From: a virus
Virus record (IMG/VR): IMGVR_UViG_3300035698_002198
Span: 1 to 32,702 of that record
Strand: one strand, 5' to 3'
DNA: 32,702 nucleotides
Below the pieces are notes generated by a model. It was not told where the DNA came from. It searched no databases and saw only the letters and a list, made by a program, of their open reading frames with translations. Position numbers and translations under genes: made by a program. Of the stretch, positions 16,056 to 24,493 are shown in pieces (the first letter of the stretch is position 1; the number at the start of each line of letters is the position of its first letter).

Positions 16056-17366
16056 ATGAAACCTATGTATATTAAAGACGAAGTCGCTTTTACAAATTTT
16101 AAAGATGCGGCAGATCGTAAAACTTTTAACAATGTGTATAAAGCATTTACAAATCGTGGATTAATGGTAAATGAAGATGGTCAGACTAGTAAGTTTGAAC
16201 TTAGAGATTTAGTGGCAACACAAGATCTTACTCGGTTTATCCCACAAACAGTAGAAACAGTTGTTCGTGAAGCTCTTGAGCCTAACTTATTTATTGTTGA
16301 TAAATTATTTCAGGAAATTAACATTCCTCGTGGATCTAGAATCCAAATTGGTGCTGTTGGTGCCATGACTGCTGGTAAAGTTGGCCAGGGTGGAGAATAT
16401 CCTGAAAAATTCGTTGACCTTGATGGTGGCGATATGGTTGCTCTTACAACAGACAAACATGGTTTAAAGATTTCTATGACTCAAGAAGTTTTAGATGAAA
16501 ATCTGTTTGATGTTGTTGGTATATGGCTTCGTGCTGCTGGACGTGCACTTGCTCGTCACAAAGAACGTAGTGCTGCTAAACTCATTTCTGAAATGGGTTA
16601 TGATGTAATGGATAATGTAAATCCTTCTACATCTTACATTGGTACAACTACTGGTCGTGATATCAGTGGTGCTGCTAATGGATCTATGACAGTTAATGAT
16701 GTATTTGAATTATATACTTATCTGTTACAGAGAGGATTTAGTCCTGATACTCTTATGATGCATCCACTTGCTTGGAAAACATACATGTGTGATACTGAAA
16801 TGAGAGAAGTAGTTCTTGCTAACGCAACAGTTGCTTCAGTAAAAGCTCCTAAAGGAAGCTATGCTGAAAACTGGGGAACTTCTCATAATGGTCTTGGTCT
16901 TCGTACAACTGCAACAGGTAATCCTGAAACAGTTGGTAATAACGCTCAGGGTGGAAGTGCTTGGACGCAAACACTTAATCCTCTTGGTGCAACATTTAAT
17001 ATTGCTCCAAGTTACCTACCTACACCGCTTGAAGTTGTTGTTTCACAATACGTACCATATGCTTATGGAGCACGTACTGGAACACAAAATGAAACTGCTG
17101 GCGTTTCTGTAAGTAATGTAATAATGGTTGATTCAGATAACTGTGGTCTTATTGGTAATTCAATGCCTGTGACTATGGATAAATGGTCAGATCCTGAAAG
17201 AGATATCGAAAACATCAAGCTCAAAGAGTCTTGGGGTCTTGGTATCCTCGAACAAGGTAAGTCAATTGCTGTAGCTAGAAATATTTCTAATGCACGTAAT
17301 TACAACTTTGAAAATAGTAATTCACAAACACTTTCTGAAATCCCTAGAGATAGCGGAATTCTGTAA
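16056..17366 (+). CDS. Major capsid protein (HK97-like)
   Basis: This is the shell-forming protein of the head. Residues 59-120 carry the leading helix and extended-loop features (TRFIPQTVETVVREALEPNL, GSRIQIGAVGAM, VGQGGEYPEKFVDLDGGDM). These are followed by KHGLKISMTQEVLDENLFD and the spine helix VGIWLRAAGRALARHKERSA (154-173). The P-domain has MTVNDVFELYTYLLQRGFSP (211-230) then DTLMMHPLAW, the typical helix and strand of HK97-fold capsids. Length (436 aa), a strong AAAGGAGA ribosome site, position two genes after the protease and one gene after a probable decoration protein, and a strong terminator right after it all fit. A processed N-terminus is likely, given the protease, but no cleavage site can be fixed by eye. 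Confidence 0.92.
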   Translation: MKPMYIKDEVAFTNFKDAADRKTFNNVYKAFTNRGLMVNEDGQTSKFELRDLVATQDLTRFIPQTVETVVREALEPNLFIVDKLFQEINIPRGSRIQIGAVGAMTAGKVGQGGEYPEKFVDLDGGDMVALTTDKHGLKISMTQEVLDENLFDVVGIWLRAAGRALARHKERSAAKLISEMGYDVMDNVNPSTSYIGTTTGRDISGAANGSMTVNDVFELYTYLLQRGFSPDTLMMHPLAWKTYMCDTEMREVVLANATVASVKAPKGSYAENWGTSHNGLGLRTTATGNPETVGNNAQGGSAWTQTLNPLGATFNIAPSYLPTPLEVVVSQYVPYAYGARTGTQNETAGVSVSNVIMVDSDNCGLIGNSMPVTMDKWSDPERDIENIKLKESWGLGILEQGKSIAVARNISNARNYNFENSNSQTLSEIPRDSGIL

Positions 17367-17391
17367 GTCGAATTAATATATAGTAAATTAG

Positions 17392-17421
17392 GGGAGTATC
17401 TTCGGGTACTCCCTTTTTTTT
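17392..17421 (+). terminator. Intrinsic terminator after the major capsid gene
   Basis: Arms GGGAGTATC (17392-17400) and GGTACTCCC (17405-17413) form a nine-pair stem closed by a stable C(TTCG)G tetraloop and followed by eight T (17414-17421). It ends the head-gene transcription unit. Confidence 0.95.
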
Positions 17422-17449
17422 GTCATAAATATATGTTTTACCTCCTAAA

Positions 17450-17460
17450 ATACTATACTA
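17450..17460 (+). promoter_or_regulatory. Candidate promoter for the neck/tail unit
   Basis: ATACTATACTA, with -10-like TATACT at 17454-17459, follows the capsid terminator and is identical over 11 bases to the motif at 2278-2288 after the other terminator. Upstream bases contain TTTTAC (17437-17442), but its spacing to TATACT is too short for a classical -35. A start near 17466 would give a leader of about 38 bases before the ATG at 17504. An overlapping CATAAATA at 17424-17431 resembles a T4-type late promoter. Confidence 0.42.
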
Positions 17461-17503
17461 TCTATCATAAGCCCTTAATCAATAACAACAAAGAGGAGAT
17501 ATA

Positions 17504-18256
17504 ATGGCTAAATCAAAGAAATTTCAGTTACCAAAATATTTACAGTTAGCAAAAGGAATGATGTGGTTTGACACACAAGGTCAAAATCCATCAGGTATTA
17601 GGTTGTATCGTAATACAGAAACGTTAATTGGTCGTGGAAACGACGTAGAAGGATACGAAGAAGTAAAAGGATCAGAGAGAACATTTGGTTCTGCTAAATA
17701 TCCTGAATTCAAAGTAAAGTATAAGGCTAGTAATTCTACTGAATTGGCTATACCTAAAGACAAGAATAAAAACAATAATTCACAAGAAGGTGAATATGGC
17801 ATGATTAGCACGACAGAAGATAAAAAATCATGGTTTTGCACAGAGGACATAGATGACTCTAAAAAAGGAACAATCTTAACTGCTTATAATAATAAGATAC
17901 TTATTAAGTATGATCCTAAAGCAAAAATAGAAGACGTAAAAGATAAAGCAAAAGAAGTAGAAGATGCACGCAATTTTACCATAAATAAAGATGGTGATAT
18001 TATATTTACTGGAAGAAATGAAGTAGTGTATAAAATGCTGATGCAATATAATTTTAAAAAACTAAAAGAGTATATAACAAACGCTGGAGCGAAAGCTAAA
18101 TTAAATCTAATGGATATGTATCAGTATGAATTAAAAGGATACAATAAATTAGATAGAGCACGCGGAGAAGTATTAGATCTAATACGAGCTAAGTTAAATG
18201 AATTTGGTGGCGGAATATCTCCTATTACTAAATTCGATTTAGATGATGAGGATTAA
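17504..18256 (+). CDS. Hypothetical structural-region protein (250 aa)
   Basis: Not recognised. The protein is hydrophilic and Lys-rich: an N-terminal part with KKFQLPKYLQLAKGMMWFD, a beta-rich middle (KYPEFKVKYKASN, GTILTAYNNKILIKYDPKA), a Lys/Glu/Asp helical stretch (about 143-158), and a helical C-terminus ending FDLDDED. No cysteine motif except a single Cys, and no membrane segment. AAAGAGGAGAT seven bases before the ATG is a very strong ribosome site. It is the first gene of the unit after the capsid terminator, which suggests a well-expressed virion or assembly protein for the neck, but this is inferred only from place and ribosome site. Confidence 0.68.
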   Translation: MAKSKKFQLPKYLQLAKGMMWFDTQGQNPSGIRLYRNTETLIGRGNDVEGYEEVKGSERTFGSAKYPEFKVKYKASNSTELAIPKDKNKNNNSQEGEYGMISTTEDKKSWFCTEDIDDSKKGTILTAYNNKILIKYDPKAKIEDVKDKAKEVEDARNFTINKDGDIIFTGRNEVVYKMLMQYNFKKLKEYITNAGAKAKLNLMDMYQYELKGYNKLDRARGEVLDLIRAKLNEFGGGISPITKFDLDDED

Positions 18257-18261
18257 AAACT

Positions 18262-18948
18262 ATGTCTAGTTTATATGTATCTGGTCACTATCCTGCTATT
18301 AACGGGCAGGATATACCAACCAATCCAACTATAAGTGTAATCTTTAGTTCAGAAATAAAAACTGATTCTATTGATTATAAAGTATTAAGTGTACACGATA
18401 AATATTATGCCACTATTCCTGGTGAACTAGGGTGGGATTTCACTAATAGAGGAACAGATAGCGGTATATTAAATATACTTACATTTACACCTACTATATT
18501 ATTAACTCCGGATACTGAATATAATGTATATGTTCACAAATATCCTGATAGTGTTGCTACAGTATATAACGAATACTTGGATGATACATATAAATTTTCA
18601 TTTAAAACTGGAATTACTACTTTAGAAAATCCTGATCCTACTCCTCTAGATAAATTATATGAAGATTTATCACGAGCTATTGCTAACGAGAATTGGGCAT
18701 TGGCTGCTGAAATTCAAGCATTGATTGACGCAATGGAATCTGGATCTATTCCTTCCGGAGTATTACCATCAGGAGAAATCCCTGTTGAAACAGTATACTT
18801 GGATATAGTTAGTACATTTCCAGCAAATACACAATCTAATGTTAAAGATTTAAAATTCATAGAATTAAACTTTAATGATATAGTTGAATCAACTAATGTG
18901 GCATTAGGAGATTATATCTCTGTTGCTGCAGAAAATGTACTGGATTAG
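18262..18948 (+). CDS. Ig-like (Big_5-type) structural protein, second domain cut short
   Basis: Residues 7-119 form one Ig-like domain of the SbsA/Big_5 type: HYPAINGQDIPTNPTISVIF at the start (the P..G....NP.I.V.F hallmark), a middle strand ILTFTPT, then LTPDTEYNVYVHK and DTYKFSFKTG at the end. A Glu/Ala helical linker (125-160) and a Ser/Gly/Pro hinge (160-175) follow. From residue 177 a second Ig-like domain begins (VSTFPANTQSNVKDLKFIEL, then NFNDIVE) but the gene stops at residue 228 before that domain is complete. The missing second half seems to lie in the next gene, in another frame. Such domains decorate phage heads, necks or tails and can bind carbohydrates or cell surfaces. Confidence 0.72.
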   Translation: MSSLYVSGHYPAINGQDIPTNPTISVIFSSEIKTDSIDYKVLSVHDKYYATIPGELGWDFTNRGTDSGILNILTFTPTILLTPDTEYNVYVHKYPDSVATVYNEYLDDTYKFSFKTGITTLENPDPTPLDKLYEDLSRAIANENWALAAEIQALIDAMESGSIPSGVLPSGEIPVETVYLDIVSTFPANTQSNVKDLKFIELNFNDIVESTNVALGDYISVAAENVLD

Positions 18949-18951
18949 GAG
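18947..18951 (+). promoter_or_regulatory. Ribosome binding site overlapping a stop codon
   Basis: AGGAG shares its first bases with the TAG stop of the upstream gene (18946-18948) and lies five bases before the ATG at 18957. A ribosome that ends the first protein is placed to restart on the second, so the two Ig-like halves are probably made in a fixed ratio. Confidence 0.6.
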
Positions 18952-18956
18952 AAATA

Positions 18957-20027
18957 ATGGATACGTTTAAAAAAACAACAACTGAAGTATATGATTTGAT
19001 TCATGATTATTCTAGTGTATTGTTAAAAGGTGAAATAATAAAGACTTATGAATCAGTTATAGTTGAAATTGGATCAGGTGTATTTCCATCTGGTTTAATA
19101 ATAAGTGACGCGTCACAATATAATAATGATAAACTTATCACGCGAATAAGTGACGGAGTAAATACTTCTGGATACACAGTACAGACTACAATTACTACTA
19201 ATAAAAATAATACACACATAAATGAAGTACCTGTTGTTATAGATAATGATGATTTCCCTTATTCTTATAAATATCTTAACTATAGATTTCAAACATCGTT
19301 AGTAGATGAATCAGTGTTTATTGTTCCTGATTTAAGTAATACCACAGAAGGAAAAAGTGGATTTGGACTCAATCAAGAATACAATGTATATATTGAACCT
19401 GGTTTATCTGGAGTTACCAATTCTGGTATGTTAGAACCATACAGTTTCTGGTTTACTACACAGTACTGTCCATTATTTGCTACTTCTACGACTATTAAAT
19501 TAATGGGTGGGCCAGCTATTGAAAGTTTTCCTGATGATACAATAAATAGAATGATTCATAGAAATTCATTACAAGCAATGGATTTATTAAACGCAGGAAA
19601 TGGCGTTAATTATCCATATGACTATTATGGCTGTACTCCAGAAAATGTTCCATATCAATTACGTAAGTATGTAGAATGTAAAACTACTTACGATCTATTA
19701 AATATTGCTGATTCTATAGATAGTACAGGAACATCACAATCTAAACATTTAGGTGATATGACTATTGCGTATGGTGGTACTCCTTCTAGTAGTGGTGCAG
19801 GAAGACCAAAAGAAGATCTATATGATTGTTGGAATGGTTTAGTAAATCTTATTTCTACACAAGGTAATGGATTAAATACTGCAGTAAGAGGATTATATGA
19901 TACATCTAAAGGATTTAGTCATCCAGTAATGACAGATAATAGATTAACTACACATGTTGATAATAGACGTAATCAAACACCTGGACAATTTCCAGTACGC
20001 AATGGTCCACATAGGAGATCAATATAA
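18957..20027 (+). CDS. Ig-like half domain plus connector-type protein (356 aa)
   Basis: Residues 10-175 look like the rest of an Ig-like domain, ending in GLNQEYNVYIEPGLSG (137-152) and YSFWFTTQY (162-170), the usual last strands of Big_5-type domains. They would complete the half domain that ends the previous gene. Residues 180-290 contain a helical segment (DTINRMIHRNSLQAMDLLN, YQLRKYVECKTTYDLLNIAD, HLGDMTIAYGG) of a type common in phage head-tail connector-region proteins. The tail is Arg- and Asn-rich and probably disordered. It begins eight bases after the previous stop, with AGGAG across that stop. It probably acts in the neck or as a fibre-like appendage. Confidence 0.66.
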   Translation: MDTFKKTTTEVYDLIHDYSSVLLKGEIIKTYESVIVEIGSGVFPSGLIISDASQYNNDKLITRISDGVNTSGYTVQTTITTNKNNTHINEVPVVIDNDDFPYSYKYLNYRFQTSLVDESVFIVPDLSNTTEGKSGFGLNQEYNVYIEPGLSGVTNSGMLEPYSFWFTTQYCPLFATSTTIKLMGGPAIESFPDDTINRMIHRNSLQAMDLLNAGNGVNYPYDYYGCTPENVPYQLRKYVECKTTYDLLNIADSIDSTGTSQSKHLGDMTIAYGGTPSSSGAGRPKEDLYDCWNGLVNLISTQGNGLNTAVRGLYDTSKGFSHPVMTDNRLTTHVDNRRNQTPGQFPVRNGPHRRSI

Positions 20028-20566
20028 TGAATTGGATTAAAGATGCACATGCTACTGATGTTCTATTAAACCGGTCATTATATGATAATCCTAATTCAGA
20101 AGCAGATGGTATTGATTTACGTGAAGAAATGAATATTATTCTTCACGGTAATTCATATAAGAAACCATTAGGTCACTGGGTAGTACTAAGACACTTTGAT
20201 AGAAGCACTAATTCTAAATATTTTAATCCTATATCTAAAGAAGGTATCGGTGGACCGGCACATAATTATACAGATATACTGTTAAAAACAAGACGTGTTG
20301 GTGCAAGTACTAAAAGTAATACAGAATCTGTAACTAAAGCAGGTGATATATTTAGTGATAAATTAGTATATTACTTCGAATACGATGTTACTATAGGTAT
20401 GGGAGATCAAATATACGAATTAGATGTTGTTAATCATGCAACTAAACCAACGTCTTATAACTTTACTGATAAGTATGACGTAAAAAGATTACATCCGTAT
20501 AGATTAGAAAATGGTAATGTACAATACTTCGCTGCATTAAGCGAATATAGTAATATAACATATTAA
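20027..20566 (+). CDS. Probable head-tail connector (neck) protein (179 aa)
   Basis: Residues 49-58 (GHWVVLRHFD) and 75-83 (GGPAHNYTD), followed by ILLKTRRVG and a later DQIYELDVV, follow a pattern I know from neck proteins encoded between capsid and sheath genes of contractile phages (a G.WV.LR strand, then GGP..xYTD). The protein is compact, beta-rich and without membrane segments. Its ATG overlaps the previous stop (TAATG), with AGGAG ten bases upstream. Order (after capsid and Ig-like proteins, before a tail-completion-like protein and the sheath) fits a head closure or adaptor protein. The exact neck position cannot be told from sequence alone. Confidence 0.65.
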   Translation: MNWIKDAHATDVLLNRSLYDNPNSEADGIDLREEMNIILHGNSYKKPLGHWVVLRHFDRSTNSKYFNPISKEGIGGPAHNYTDILLKTRRVGASTKSNTESVTKAGDIFSDKLVYYFEYDVTIGMGDQIYELDVVNHATKPTSYNFTDKYDVKRLHPYRLENGNVQYFAALSEYSNITY

Positions 20567-20574
20567 GGAATATC

Positions 20575-21516
20575 ATGGGAAGACTAGTAGACAATAATAT
20601 ATTTGAATTGTTAAAATCAGGTGACATGTTACCTGATTTTAGTATGTCGTTATTTGATAAAGGTGATCCTAATGCATCTAATGTAAAATATAGAATATAT
20701 AGCGATTCTGAAGGTAGATTAAAAAGTGTAGGTAACATACAAACTATATTAGGAATGAGTAAATTAATGAATAGTTCATTAAAATTAGTAAGTCCTAACC
20801 TTATATATTCTCCTGATTTTCCAGATTATATGTTATCTGTAGATGATCCTAAATACATCGAACAATACCCACAATTAGTATATAGTGACAATTTAAAGAT
20901 GCCTCATTATAGAAATGATCTATATCAGCGAAACGTAGAAGAATATAAAACATTAGAAAATATTCCTGCTCCACACATTACTTGGGGAATAGTAAGACAA
21001 GAACCAGGATCTGTTGGAGGTGAACCATTCAGAGGAACACAGGAAGTAAAACCAAGACATCGTGAATTTATAGCTAGTATGGATGATGACGAAGCTCAAC
21101 ATTATGTTAATATAAAAGGGCAGGTGTTTGATAACCTTATACAATTTAACGTATGGGCAAGAAGCTCTTGGGAAGTTGAAGAACTTTCCGATTGGTTTAA
21201 AGATTATATGAATAATTATACCGGAATGTATCGAGAAGCCGGAATAGTTCAAATGTGGTTTGATAGAAGAGTACGCGATGACACTCTGAATCAAATTAAA
21301 AACAGGTATCACTTAAGAAGTTTACTATACTACATTAGAACTGAAAGGCTCGATATAACTAGTATTGAACCTATCAAAAGAATTGACGTTAACATTGCTG
21401 TGGATGCGACTACAAAAAATGTTAATATTAATACGAATGATAATGTTATGGAAAATTTCCATGACAACCTATTAAGAAAATATCATCAGTCAAATATTGA
21501 CGATGATGATTCTTAA
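20575..21516 (+). CDS. Probable tail completion / tail terminator-like neck protein (313 aa)
   Basis: Residues 181-260 carry the recognisable part: GQVFDNLIQFNVWARSSWEV (182-201), EELSDWFKDYM, a GIVQMWFDRRVRDD strand (223-236) and HLRSLLYYIRTERLD (246-260). This mix of a periodic-domain beta strand, a helix spanning EELxxWF, and RSL.YY.RTE is common in proteins just before the sheath in contractile phages, where they cap the tail for head joining. The first 165 residues are less conserved to my eye; the C-terminus is Asn- and Asp-rich and likely disordered. AAGGAA lies a few bases before the ATG. It directly precedes the sheath gene. Confidence 0.68.
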   Translation: MGRLVDNNIFELLKSGDMLPDFSMSLFDKGDPNASNVKYRIYSDSEGRLKSVGNIQTILGMSKLMNSSLKLVSPNLIYSPDFPDYMLSVDDPKYIEQYPQLVYSDNLKMPHYRNDLYQRNVEEYKTLENIPAPHITWGIVRQEPGSVGGEPFRGTQEVKPRHREFIASMDDDEAQHYVNIKGQVFDNLIQFNVWARSSWEVEELSDWFKDYMNNYTGMYREAGIVQMWFDRRVRDDTLNQIKNRYHLRSLLYYIRTERLDITSIEPIKRIDVNIAVDATTKNVNINTNDNVMENFHDNLLRKYHQSNIDDDDS

Positions 21517-21549
21517 TTAACTTTGATAATATATTAAAGGAGTATAAAC

Positions 21550-24438
21550 ATGGCTAGAGAATATGCGATACCTTCAACGTCTACGTTCATTCAAGATTTT
21601 GGACTAAATGTTACTCCGCCGCCAGCTAATAGAAATAGAAAAATTGTGATCATCGGAAGTTCCGAAGATGGCCCAATGTACGAACCTGTATCGGTTGATA
21701 AACCAGAAGATTCAGAATTAGTATGGGGACGTTCATCACAAGGTAACCTTGTAAAAGGTATTTTTGAAAGCTGGGGTGCACAAGAAGGCAATCCTGATAT
21801 AGTAGGTGTTAGAATCGGTAATGGAGTAAAGGCAACTTTAGAAATCCTTGAAACTGATGGCGATGGAACTAATGAAGAACAGCCAGATAATAACGGTGAT
21901 GGTGTTACATCACTTACATTAGAGGCTAGATTCCCTGGAGCTATATATAACCAAGTAACTGTTAAGTACGATGATCGTCAAAACGTTGCTATATTTAATC
22001 CTAAAACTGGATTAACATCTATATTTAGTGTAGATACGGGTAATCCCAACAATTCTTCAGTAGATGTACATAATGTTTATGAATTAGCGAACGCGATCAA
22101 TAGTGATCGTAATCTTAATTCAATCATTACTGCATCAACAGATGGAGTATTAACTGATTTCGAGGTTAGTATCAATAGTGATACTGGTAGCGGAGTTATT
22201 CACCAGACTGATGAAGGTATAACAATAGAGCTTCAAGCACTTATTGCAACTTCTGGAGTTATTGCTGATGAAGATTCAGCGTACATTGTACCTGATCCTA
22301 TCTTACCTTATGGTGTAGATGAAATTGATCTTAATGGTAATCGTAAAAATATTACTATTGCTAATAATATTATAGAACTTGACGAAATTGAAGCAGTAAG
22401 TACTTCCGAGTGGGAAGTATTAGAATTTAATGGTATAGCTAGTAATCTAGAATTTAATCCATTAGACGGTAAAGGTACTTCTAGATGGGATACTATTCAA
22501 GCATTGACTGATTATGATAATGATTCTCAGTATATGTTTAATCCTTCTGGTGTTGTTATTTCAGAATTTATCTATAATGTAGATAATGCGTTGATTGATC
22601 AACTTCCTACTACTGCTAAAGGTAAAGATGAATTAAATGAATTCACATTTACTACACCTCTTCCATTTGATGAAAGTGAAGAAGTAGCAACTAGTGGAGT
22701 TTCTTTAGCTTGGCTTACAGGTAGTGCTGAGTATGATGATTACGCTGGACTTAGTTCAGGGTATCTTGATGCTACATGCCAAGGAATAGAAGTAAAAGAT
22801 ATGGATGGTACTGATGTAAGACCTTCTGGATACATTAAAGTATTTGTATCTGATGATGTAGATCCTAATGGTAGTTGGACACAAGTTCCGTATCATTCAG
22901 AATCTGGTATATACATGAGTTCTTTTACTGATGCTACTGCGACTAAAGATGCATTTGCTACATTTGCTATTGGTCCATATGCACTTCTATCATATAGTGG
23001 AACACTTGCTAATGGATATGATACATTATATCTTAACAGTACTTCTGATTACGAAGAACGCGTTAAGTTTACTAATCTTAATCAGTTGATTGATAGTAAC
23101 GGAGACATAAAGAAAGATGTATATATTAGAGTTGAAGCGAATACTGTAAAAGGTTTTATCAATGAAGTAGATACTCTTCCTCTATTAGAAGCTCAGAAAC
23201 CAACTTCTAATCTTACTAAAGCGTCATATTACTTTGTAAGAGGTCAGGAAGTATTATTTAATAAACCACCTGCATTTCCTATGGTTGTTAATTATGGCAC
23301 ACGTATTGTTTACGAGCCAGGTACTAATGTAACAATCAGTGATCCTGTTACTGGTCAAATCAAATTTACAGATCCTCTGTTACTTCCTGGACCAGGTGGT
23401 GGACTATTACAATCCGATAGACAATCAGCTATCAGATTTAAGTTCAAGTATATGCCTAATTTTCCTGCATTTACATCTGCAACTAAATCACTTATTAGTG
23501 GTACCAATGGAACTAAGATGACAGTTAAACAACGTGAAGACGAGCTTAAAAAGGCTTATGATTATTTACGTGACTTTGAAGCTACATTTTGGGTACCTAT
23601 GGGAGCATACATTGATGATGTTAAACAGGACTGGAATAAAACAACTGGTCTTAAAGAAAATGTTACGGCGTCATATGCAGTAGACATTGAAGATTTCTTA
23701 GATGAATTATCTATTAATAGTATTCAACCTCATGCAATATTGGGTGTTAATCAAATTGCTGATAATACTCTTAAATCTAGAGATGAGTTTATTGAAAATT
23801 TAACTGTGTTCGACATTAATGATCCTGTTCGCGGTGCAAATGTGATGGCACAGATTCAGTCTAAGTATATGTCTGTTGCTGCTTTCGAACCTATCTTTGC
23901 AAATATTGGTAGAGGAGCTCCTTATTCCGGAAACGGACAGGCTGCTTATGCTGGTATGTTGGCGTCACTGCCATACGATATTAGTCCTACTAATAAAACA
24001 ATTGCTGGGCTTAGTGCTGTAAGAAGCGTATTTTCTACAAGACAATACGAAGCACTGAATGCTATGAGGTATGTAACAATGCGTACTAAAAAAGGATTCG
24101 ATCCAGTTATTGTGAATGATGTTACTGCTGCACCTTATGGTTCAGACTTTGTAAGTTGGAGTACTTATAGTATTACAGCTGAAGCGTCTGACAGAGTAAA
24201 AGCTGTTGCTGAAACATACTTAGGACGTCCTAACAGTATTGAATTGAAAAACGCCTTAGATCAAGATATTTCTGACACATTGACAAGAATGTCTGGTCTT
24301 CAAGGATTTAATTTCTCATTAACTTCAACCCTAGAACAACAAGTACTTGGTGTTGTAGAAGTTGACTTAATATTAGTTCCAATCTTCACTATGAAGAAAA
24401 TCAGAACTACCGTTAAACTCAGAAAGAATTTAGCGTAA
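21550..24438 (+). CDS. Tail sheath protein
   Basis: This is the contractile outer tube of the tail. The N-terminus has the sheath hallmark KIVIIGSSEDGPMYEPVSV (residues 31-49) and VWGRSSQGNLVKGIFESWGA, in which a tape-like strand handshakes with neighbours. The C-terminal 200 residues match the conserved sheath core: YMSVAAFEPIFANIGRG, AAYAGMLASLPYDISPTNKT, STRQYEALNAMRYVTMRTKK and the final strand VVEVDLILVPIFTMKKIRTT. At 962 residues it is much longer than T4 gp18 (659). The extra length is in the middle (about 90-620), a Ser/Thr/Gly-rich, beta-rich region likely exposed on the tail surface. AAAGGAG seven bases before the ATG gives strong expression. The tube gene follows. Confidence 0.93.
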   Translation: MAREYAIPSTSTFIQDFGLNVTPPPANRNRKIVIIGSSEDGPMYEPVSVDKPEDSELVWGRSSQGNLVKGIFESWGAQEGNPDIVGVRIGNGVKATLEILETDGDGTNEEQPDNNGDGVTSLTLEARFPGAIYNQVTVKYDDRQNVAIFNPKTGLTSIFSVDTGNPNNSSVDVHNVYELANAINSDRNLNSIITASTDGVLTDFEVSINSDTGSGVIHQTDEGITIELQALIATSGVIADEDSAYIVPDPILPYGVDEIDLNGNRKNITIANNIIELDEIEAVSTSEWEVLEFNGIASNLEFNPLDGKGTSRWDTIQALTDYDNDSQYMFNPSGVVISEFIYNVDNALIDQLPTTAKGKDELNEFTFTTPLPFDESEEVATSGVSLAWLTGSAEYDDYAGLSSGYLDATCQGIEVKDMDGTDVRPSGYIKVFVSDDVDPNGSWTQVPYHSESGIYMSSFTDATATKDAFATFAIGPYALLSYSGTLANGYDTLYLNSTSDYEERVKFTNLNQLIDSNGDIKKDVYIRVEANTVKGFINEVDTLPLLEAQKPTSNLTKASYYFVRGQEVLFNKPPAFPMVVNYGTRIVYEPGTNVTISDPVTGQIKFTDPLLLPGPGGGLLQSDRQSAIRFKFKYMPNFPAFTSATKSLISGTNGTKMTVKQREDELKKAYDYLRDFEATFWVPMGAYIDDVKQDWNKTTGLKENVTASYAVDIEDFLDELSINSIQPHAILGVNQIADNTLKSRDEFIENLTVFDINDPVRGANVMAQIQSKYMSVAAFEPIFANIGRGAPYSGNGQAAYAGMLASLPYDISPTNKTIAGLSAVRSVFSTRQYEALNAMRYVTMRTKKGFDPVIVNDVTAAPYGSDFVSWSTYSITAEASDRVKAVAETYLGRPNSIELKNALDQDISDTLTRMSGLQGFNFSLTSTLEQQVLGVVEVDLILVPIFTMKKIRTTVKLRKNLA

Positions 24439-24450
24439 TCGTTTAATATG

Positions 24451-24474
24451 ATTGGTGGTGTAAAAGCCACCAAT
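24451..24474 (+). promoter_or_regulatory. Hairpin between sheath and tail tube genes
   Basis: Arms ATTGGTGGT (24451-24459) and GCCACCAAT (24466-24474) form a nine-pair stem with a GTAAAA loop. No T tract follows; AAGGAG lies just downstream (24481-24486). A similar hairpin sits after the tube gene at 25196-25219. It is probably an mRNA stability or processing element, not a full terminator. Confidence 0.6.
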
Positions 24475-24493
24475 TATTAGAAGGAGATAAAAA

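Noticed and set aside
18940-18960. Programmed -1 frameshift joining the two Ig-like genes
   Set aside because: No X-XXY-YYZ slippery sequence in phase was found before the TAG. A restart on the AGGAG/ATG is simpler, so frameshifting is kept only as an alternative in the finding.
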